Assembly (NCBI GenBank): GCA_024195265.1
Contig: JAJLRJ010000006.1
Span: forward strand, 22,846,023-22,910,022
DNA length: 64,000 nt
From: Dendrophyllia cribrosa
Lineage: Eukaryota; Cnidaria; Anthozoa; Scleractinia; Dendrophylliidae
Reading direction: 5' to 3'
How positions within the stretch are numbered: position 1 is the first letter of the stretch; each line of letters starts with the position of its first letter. Below, in pieces: positions 57,301 to 64,000 of the stretch. The notes under the pieces are model-generated. The model was not told the origin of the DNA. It did not search any database and saw only the letters and a list, made by a program, of their open reading frames with translations. Position numbers and translations under genes: made by a program.

Positions 57301-60300
57301 AAGCGTTGAACGAGATATTTTATACGGGGACAGATATGCAAATTAGCACTCGATCAGTTGGTCGGGTGATCATTGGGATGTAAACTTTTTTGTAATTCCC
57401 GATGGTATTACGTCATCCAGTTGTCTCGTTTCACAAAATGCATATTTATGTCACGCTAAGATGTTTTGCTGGTTAAGCGGGGTTCATATAGACACTTTTA
57501 ATAAATACCACGATGCATCATTTTCCGCTAATGACGTCAAACATATTCTTTTGAATTGCAAGAGAATTCAAAAGAATATGTTTGACGTCTTTAGCGGAAA
57601 ATGATGCATCGTGGTATTTATTAAAAGTGTCTATAGTGACAATAAATTCAAGAGTTTGACAACTGGCCGCATAGTTAATGCTCTGGTTAATACTTGAAAC
57701 TGGAAACGTTAACTGGCTAGACTCGTGTTTTCTGGCGCTCATGAAACGATTACCGTTTAAAACCGAACAGAGAAACCGTCTTTGCTCTGATGCAAATCCC
57801 TTCCAAAACGACTAAAGAAAGACACGGACACACTACCCTACGAGCTACGCCGAGCTACGCCGAACAAGAGAGAAACCACTGCGAGCAACCCTTTGCTTTT
57901 CCATCGAGCATGCGCTACTACGTCACGCTCCACGTGATGCATTTGACGTCAGTTCCTCTTGTTTCACGGAAAAAAATATTTCCCGCGGCAATTTATTGGG
58001 TTCCTTGCGTAGAAAACAAAAATTTAAAATTATCTTCATTGGAATTAAGGGCGAAAAACACTGTATTCAACACAGCAATCCTTTCTATCGAAGGTTAACG
58101 GTAAGATGGGTTTTAAATCTGTTTTTGTTTGTTTGATCGGTTTGTTTACATCGAGCCGTGCTATGCGTGCGCAGGTCATGCCATCATAATTTTTAAAAAA
58201 ACGTTTGGGCTTAAATCTCGGCAAGTTGCATTATTTACTCATTTTTTCGATGTTTGTGACTTTGAAAAGCTTTAAAAAGATGTTCGAATTCAATGCGAAT
58301 TTTTGTTTTGTTTCAACGAGCAATTTATAGCGTAAAAAGTCGGCGTTTTCAAAATAGATAATAATAGATGCACATCAGATTACAACGAAATGTATTAATC
58401 GCGGAGGAATATAGTGCGCATTGATTTGAAATCATTACAAAGCATAACAAAGAAGTCTTCGTAACGCGTCACCTTGGACGCCATTTTGGGCTTAGATCTC
58501 ATGTATGTACCCACCACGGTTTTACATTATATTCTCTTTGTTTGTGATCTATTATTTCCGTGTAGTCTATTGTTTAGTCTTTGTGGTGGGTATATAGGTG
58601 GTTTTCATGTTACGTCCTCGCCGCCATGCTGGTGGACATAAACAATAGTTCTCTCATTAGCTCCTTTTGTTCGTCCACCAGCATTTGTTCGTTTCACTAT
58701 TGTTATCTATGTCTCTAGAGATTGATTGCAAACCACCTATACATGAGATCTCTGCCCCATTTTGATTGTTGCATAGCGGGCTCGCTTAAACGCAGCAGTT
58801 ACTTGGATGAGTGTATGAACGACAGACTAAACAAGTTTGAAAACTTGTTTTACCGGGTCAAAGATAATTTATTCGTCCATGGCGCTGGACGGCGGCTCGA
58901 CAATAGGAACTAACGGTTGCTCGCAGTGGCTTCTCTCTCGTTCGGCGTACTGCTCGCGGGGTACGGACACACAGGTAAATAGTTTTGTTTTTTATTACAT
59001 AATACATTAGTATTTTATAGCTATAACGCACTCGGGTTTGCTGTACCGGGAGCGCTGGCCCGTGTTCGAAATCGAATATTGTTTTTGTTTTCTTTCTTTT
59101 ATTTTTTAACGGAAATTTGATGAAGTTAGCAATCTTTATAGAAAAATCTTTGATTTAATTTAGTTATTTCTTAGATTGCGACCCTGAACATTCGACTCTT
59201 AAAATCTGTAGGAATTTTTGCCATGAAAGTTATTTACCGTAGCGACGCCGCTTAAAGTCAAGTTTAATATGCATGGATCTATTCCCCAAGTGCCTTTAGT
59301 CGAAGTCCACACGTTTCCGGATAGTTTTGAATCCGCAACTGTTTTTTGTTGCGTATTGGCCTTCCGTCCACACGTATTCGGCGAATTCGGCTTACGAATC
59401 CGCAACTTTTTGAATCCGCTCTTTAGAGTGGAAATTTTTGAATACGCTACGAGTACGGCATCGTGTGGACGGTCGAATCCGGATATTTTTTAATACGCTG
59501 ACGTAATAGTATCGGATCCAGTCTTTAACCGAGTGAATATATTTAGCATGGCCGACTGAAATGTTATCGCTTCACTTCTACTTGGACTTACTTCAAGTCT
59601 AATAACGTGTTTACAGTTGAACTTGGCTTTGAACTTGGCTTTTGCGCATGCTCTGTTGACAACATTTAAAGAGGAGCCCTGGGTACTAAAGCGAATCCGG
59701 ATGTGGACGGCGGGCAAATACGATTCGAATACGCCACGCGTGGACGCAAATATTTTCTAATCCGCAACAAAAAAGCGGCGGATGAAAAAATATCCGAATA
59801 CGTGTGGACGGGGCCTTATATACCATGAATTTTTGTGTGAAGAATCTTTTATTTAGAGCGTTTCGTACTGAGTTGGCTCACATACCAACAGCGCCTGACA
59901 TAACGAACCAAACTCAAAGTTACAAATGAATGCAGTTGCTGACGACACTCAAAGTTAAATTGATGTACAGTTTTACTGAAAATATTTTGTAAATGTACCT
60001 TCTACAGCAATGTCCACGTTGAGATACGCAACTGCTCGATTGGACAGAAGATTGGCAAAGTCCTGAAAAAATATTTTTATGAATGAATATATCGCGACAT
60101 TTTTTACTGTACTGTTTATTTTGCATAACCTACGCTAAAATAATTACTTCGTACAAACAACAAACGCACCCACAACACGATCCTAGTCATCTGTAGCCAG
60201 ACACACTTCGTGTGGTTACCAGCCGTTCAGTGCAATACTGTTGTGACATTTAACGTGACATTTCGTTAAGATCGCAAGATGTGTTCACAAAACGTCCAAT

Positions 60301-63300
60301 TGTTATTTTGTGCATGACACGGCAAGAAGTTCGATATTGAGAACACAACCGTGCATGTGAGAAAACAATGTGGAATCGAGGGCTGGAATCAGTCAGAAAA
60401 ATGTGACATTTCAACTGAGTTTTGCCATTGTTTGTTTTGTTTCTTGTCTCTAATCCTTATATGAATTAATGTTGGCCAGGAGTATTGCTTTGGGTGAGCG
60501 AAAATAGTGACACATTCATTTGTTCTCTTATGTAAGGAAGTAAGCTCGTGACAAAATGATAGTTCTGGATGATTTAGGTTCTAAATTCAAATGGGTGTGA
60601 TAGCAGGGATAATTCCAATGAGGAGGGCCAGTGTTATGTCACTCACCTCAGCCCATTCAGTTGAGCCAATCAGGCCATGTTCTTCTGCTCCCCAGCTGCA
60701 AAGCACCATGGTCCTGCGGGGTTGCCACCCTAACGGCAAAATGATAGTAAATTTATAAATAAAAATCAAGCATTATTAAAAAGACTTCAATGATAATTAA
60801 AACTTGGCTCGTAGTCGTTCACTGATATAGACGCAATCAGCAACTGAGTTTTTTGTTTCGATGCCGAAAAAAACCTAGTTAGGAACGTTAAATTGCCTAT
60901 TCTTTTGAATAAACTCAATCCATTTATGTTGTAGTGACAGCCGGTAACTGGGACAGTTTTGTTGGGCCCTCCTGACGACTCGAGTTATCATGATCTCTCA
61001 AACAGCTTCCTTCTATTATATATACACGCAGCATTCCTTTGCCTTATTATGCAGTTAGTTTGTACTCTGAAGTAATTCTCCCCTACCCTTTTCTTTCATC
61101 TCTCCCAGTTTCCTGGAAATTTCCATCAAGGCAGCAGTGCCGCTGGATGCGTCTGCCGCTCCGAATGTCCACGCGTCTCTATGGTTGCCCAGCAACACCA
61201 GGCGGTCTGTCAATGAAGGTAGTCATGGGAACAAAGTTTAATTAACAAATGATATAATCACAAAGAAGCAAATGCATAAAGGGGTCAGTAGCTTGTGAAG
61301 AAACTGCGGTGCTGCGTTGGTGGGGGAGTGAAATGCGAAAATTTAGTTTTTTAACTAGTTACTGAGTTGATAAAAATATATTTTTGTAATCACAAAACAC
61401 ACGTTTTTGTTACCAGGTTCTTCTTTGCCATTAATTGTCCCGATTACATTGTACACAGCTTTCTTCTCCAGTTTCATTTTGATGTCGAGATTTACAGTTC
61501 TGAAGGATAAAGAAGGAAGAAGAGCAGCATGAAAGAAAAATGCAAATAAGACTGTTTCCTTCTTCTGTGGTTACAGCCAGGCTGGCCCTTATCCCCTTTT
61601 AAAATACCATTGTATGAACTAACAAGGAGTGGTACTATACTCTCTGGTTTGGAAGCTGATCGTTGGTTACCTTTAACCGTCATGCATGTTGGCAAGTATC
61701 CTGCGGGTTAGCATACAATCATACAGCTGGAGATATGGCTGCGTCATTAGTCGGGACTCCGATCCGAGCTAATTTAGGTAAAATCTAATGTCCGTTAGGC
61801 TGTTCACCCACCAAAACTGTAATACTGTATAGTATTTGTCATTTTTATTATCTCGTGGATACTGACGCGAAGTGTTGAACGAAATATAGTATACGAGGAC
61901 AGATATGCAAATTTTTACTCGTTCTATCATCTGTAAACCTTTTTAAATTCGCCAGTGTATTACGTGTTAAAAGATGATTGCCGTAGTAAACATTTTTTAA
62001 TTCCCCAGTTGTCTAGACAGTCTCGTTTCACACAATGCATATTTTTGTCACGCTAAGATGTTACTCTTCAATTCTTTGACTTCAAACTCAGTATGGAAAA
62101 TTAAAACAGATCTGTGGACTTAGCCTTACGTTATTTCGTATTCACGAGATGGCTCTAAGAGAACTTTTATTAAGCAATTTATAATTATATCCAAAGTTAA
62201 CACCGATGACTCAGTGGCGCATTATCAAAAGTACCTTTTGTCATTCGTAGCCATGGTGATATTGTACTTGATTTTCAGTCCTCCCTGCCACAGTTTCGGA
62301 GCTTCGTTGACAGTCAGGAGTCTGTGGATAGCACGTGAGTCTGACTCAGTAAGTTATAACTTTACGCCATGCTACTTGTTAAAAATTAGAAACAACGCAC
62401 GCAGGCTTTATTTTCAGTAACTGCAATTATGCTACACTAAATGGGACAGCTATACGGAACAAGTCCACGAAAAATTTCATCAACAATGAAATCCTATTTT
62501 GGCTAGCTAATTAACTTAGCTTTTACGTTAATATATTTATTAACTTTTTAATTCTCTTTATGGAGGAATTTGAAATGGAGACTGAACTTCGAACCATGGG
62601 TTGTAAAATGCCCAGCTGTTGTTTGTCATCTCTTTTATCATAATTGCCACGAAAAGTTACGTTTGTTTGGCTTTTAAATAAAACATGCATAACATGCTAG
62701 GACAATTGCTTCTTACTTACTTGAAGAAATGAGTCGCATCCGCATACGAGACCGGATACACGGGAATGCTGGGAAGGATAAGGTCTTTCTTGGGTTTTCT
62801 ATACATTGCATCTGTGTATAAATCAATTGAGCAACATTTGGTTAACCGTAACAGTCGGCCTAGAACGGGATAGTTGTGAGTAAACTGTTGTTTGAACTCT
62901 CGTCAAATTTCGTCCAATCTCGTTCCATTTTCGTTCCCCTGTTTCCACCGTCCAGTTCACAACCCTCTATATACTACTGATGTCATGCAAACACTTAATT
63001 GGCTTAACTTAAGTAAGCGCAGACTACATCATACATGTAGATGCCCATGCGTTTTCAAGTGCCGTAAAAACAATTTATTGACATCCCATCTTAGATTAGT
63101 TGCGTTACATGATGTTCGCCTTTTCAAAACCGGAAATGCACAGGACTTCTGTTTGCCTGCCGTCAAAACCAACTGGGGCAAGCAACGGTTATCTTACCAC
63201 TGGAACTCTCTACCATTGGATGTATTAGAAACAGTACAACAGTCTCAGTCTGTAATCCGTTCTGCCATCTTACTAAATGTATGCCAATACTTGTTTAGGT

Positions 63301-63754
63301 AATTAATTATGTTTTAGGACCCCTTTTCAAAAAATGTATACTATATGAATAGGACATTCTAGTTAAACATTAGTTAGTAATAATTTGTCCCAGCCGTTAA
63401 ATCACTTTCAGCCGTAGTCAACGCTCTCTCTTACACACTCTCGATCTCACTGATATAGACAAATCTTTATTCAGTAAAAAAGGCAAGCGAAGTTACGTCT
63501 CCAATACGAAGACGACACAACGGATCGCTTGTGGATTTCTAAAGTTGACACGAGTCTAGGTTCATACCTCTTGCGGGGTACCCTGGGGTGAGCGGATCTC
63601 CTTCTTCTAAATTTAACAATGTTCCTCGTTGTACACCAGAGGGGGGTAGCCACCAACTGTTAGGGTATGTAAGGGCAGCTCCTTCAGGGCTATAATCAGT
63701 TGGATCTGTGTACAGGATCAATCCAATGGCACCTTCTCCTGCCGCAATTTTCGC
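53401..63754 (-). CDS. GCP-1: glutamate carboxypeptidase II-like (M28B) peptidase, 3' 14 exons
   Basis: Exons 63568-63754, 62721-62811, 62235-62321, 61414-61499, 61087-61206, 60647-60729, 59999-60062, 56248-56315, 56030-56121, 55863-55953, 54783-55038, 54110-54191, 53912-54004 and 53401-53587 join in frame to 528 residues and a TAG stop. All introns are GT-AG. The first exon starts within the PA domain; roughly 200 N-terminal residues, including the membrane anchor, lie beyond the window. Family members are membrane-bound zinc exopeptidases that release C-terminal glutamate from peptides such as N-acetyl-aspartyl-glutamate or folyl-polyglutamate. Every metal site is present: GNHRDAW (His), AADASSG (Asp), SWGAEEHG (Glu-Glu), LNVDIAVEG (Asp) and YPVYHSV (His). 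The C-terminal pocket motif is [15 protein letters not shown]; human GCPII has Lys-Tyr where this has Ala-Tyr, so substrate choice may differ. It is the upstream tandem neighbour of GCP-2, same strand, with 8.4 kb between the two. Confidence 0.93.
54282..54311. repeat. Run of about 30 G in a GCP-1 intron
   Basis: It is the longest of seven poly-G or poly-C tracts in the window. It lies between the exons ending at 54191 and 54783. Confidence 0.9.
54783..55038 (-). CDS. GCP-1 exon with the last zinc-ligand His
   Basis: The exon encodes [20 protein letters not shown], then the helical domain through [14 protein letters not shown] and QNITLG. The His in Y-H-S-V is the fifth metal ligand of the family. 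Confidence 0.93.
55378..55690. repeat. (CAGT)n array with ~170-bp higher-order repeat
   Basis: cagtcagtcagt-type units with ccagccagc variants fill the interval. The closing sequence atcagtcacatggataaatt recurs as ctcagtcacatgggtaaagt about 165 bp later, so the array itself has been duplicated. It is in a GCP-1 intron. Confidence 0.85.
57487..57635. mobile_element. Foldback MITE with nearly perfect 71-bp arms
   Basis: The left arm 57487-57557 (tatagacacttttaataaat...) and right arm 57565-57635 differ at about one base and are separated by 7 bp. Such near-identity of arms suggests youth or gene conversion. Confidence 0.85.
57819..58975. mobile_element. Candidate 1.16-kb element bounded by ~70-bp inverted repeats
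   Basis: Left: cacggacacactaccctacg, then gaacaagagagaaaccactg. Right: the inverse, ggttgctcgcagtggcttct then ggggtacggacacac. The interior contains the MITE at 58595-58740 but no transposase frame. Confidence 0.55.
58595..58740. mobile_element. MITE with ataggtggttt ends
   Basis: ataggtggttttcat at the left and gcaaaccacctat at the right are inverted. A further inverted pair (agatctcatgtat at about 58494, atacatgagatct at about 58740) brackets it. Confidence 0.65.
59276..59820. mobile_element. hAT-like nonautonomous element with tccacacg-type ends
   Basis: gtccacacgtttccggat near 59306 and atccgaatacgtgtggacgg at 59792 form the outer inverted pair. Multiple internal ccgtccacacg / cgtgtggacgg words lie in both orientations. 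The ggccccgtccacacg motif is widespread in hAT-type MITEs. Confidence 0.6.
60647..60729 (-). CDS. GCP-1 exon with catalytic Glu-Glu
   Basis: The exon encodes [19 protein letters not shown] and LIGSTEWAE. The Glu-Glu pair supplies the general base and a zinc ligand in this family. The donor is GAG|GTGAGT. Confidence 0.93.
61087..61206 (-). CDS. GCP-1 exon with first zinc motif
   Basis: The exon encodes [13 protein letters not shown] and [15 protein letters not shown]. The His and the Asp are the first two metal ligands of the co-catalytic zinc site. Comparison with GCP-2 exon 7 shows exactly this stretch missing there. Confidence 0.93.
62892..63302 (+). pseudogene. LINE C-terminal fragment (CR1/L2-like) in a GCP-1 intron
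   Basis: The frame contains [20 protein letters not shown], then [18 protein letters not shown] and WNSLPLDV. These are the final conserved blocks of CR1/L2-type ORF2 proteins (N-W-G-K-Q, W-N-S-L-P). It is antisense to GCP-1. Confidence 0.8.
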
Positions 63755-64000
63755 CTGAAATAAAATATCCCCTTTCTTCTCATCGAACCCTTTAAAGTGC
63801 GGTTTAAATGTAGCATGGGTTTTATTCTATACTCAAACAATCCCGCGTATGTCAGTGTGAGATATATGTTGCCAACCACCAATACTGATACGTGGGCATG
63901 TTGCCAACCCTAACCACCACAGTATGCAATGTAAATGTCTTCCTAGCGGGTAAGAAGCATTGTGTACCATACAGGGCCTAGGGCGGGGGCGGAGGTAAGG

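Larger units (their letters stand above)
56316..59998. other. 3.7-kb GCP-1 intron packed with inverted repeats
   Basis: The intron splits a Gly codon after VDIAVEG. It holds foldbacks at 57487-57635 and 58595-58740, a larger inverted pair at 57819-57893/58910-58975, and a hAT-like element from about 59276. I found no additional coding exon. Confidence 0.6.

Noticed and set aside
57790..58098. 102-residue plus-strand frame in the GCP-1 intron
   Set aside because: It overlaps one arm of a large inverted repeat and has no recognisable domain.

Overview
This looks like nuclear DNA of a cnidarian, most likely an anthozoan such as a stony coral. The reasons are intron-rich genes with GT-AG splicing, AT-rich spacers, a gene joining collagen repeats to a C1q/TNF fold, and a dense mix of Ty3-type LTR elements, LINE, Helitron and MITE debris. 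The species call is inference. Nothing bacterial or viral is present, and I found no tRNA, rRNA or CRISPR array.

Genes. Three genes can be assembled exon by exon. (1) At 6775-8211 (+), a five-exon gene encodes a small secreted protein with a signal peptide, a short collagen stretch and a C1q/TNF-like domain. (2) At 44970-11614 (-), a 33-kb, 16-exon gene encodes a 694-residue type II membrane protein of the glutamate carboxypeptidase II / NAALADase family (M28B). (3) At 63754-53401 (-), the last 14 exons (528 residues) of a tandem paralogue are present; its 5' exons lie beyond the right edge. Exon order and intron phases match between the two paralogues, and five exons have identical lengths. 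All exons and phases were worked out by hand.

The most interesting point is the contrast between these paralogues. The right-hand gene (GCP-1) keeps every zinc ligand and the catalytic glutamate. The left-hand gene (GCP-2) has an uninterrupted frame and canonical splice sites, but three in-frame deletions or replacements remove the His and Asp of the first zinc motif, the Glu-Glu pair and the last His ligand. It reads as a preserved pseudoenzyme, analogous to the vertebrate transferrin receptor.

Layout. 1-6700: spacer with a nested cluster of GC-rich MITEs (1606-3199) and an internally inverted Helitron helicase remnant (3895-4514). 6775-8290: collagen-C1q/TNF gene. 8300-11600: spacer with a degenerate satellite and a foldback MITE. 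11614-44970: GCP-2, whose introns hold an intact young Ty3-type element with identical 98-bp LTRs (24110-28358), an LTR-element 3' end, a LINE remnant, at least four copies of one unclassified repeat, a piggyBac-like MITE, a perfect 84-bp palindrome, an inverted fragment of a GCP-1-type gene, a pure pentanucleotide array and a 119-bp minisatellite. 45000-53400: intergenic, with a decayed LINE, foldback elements and two related TATA-bearing repeats. 53401-63754: GCP-1, whose introns hold a CAGT array, foldbacks, a hAT-like element and a LINE remnant.
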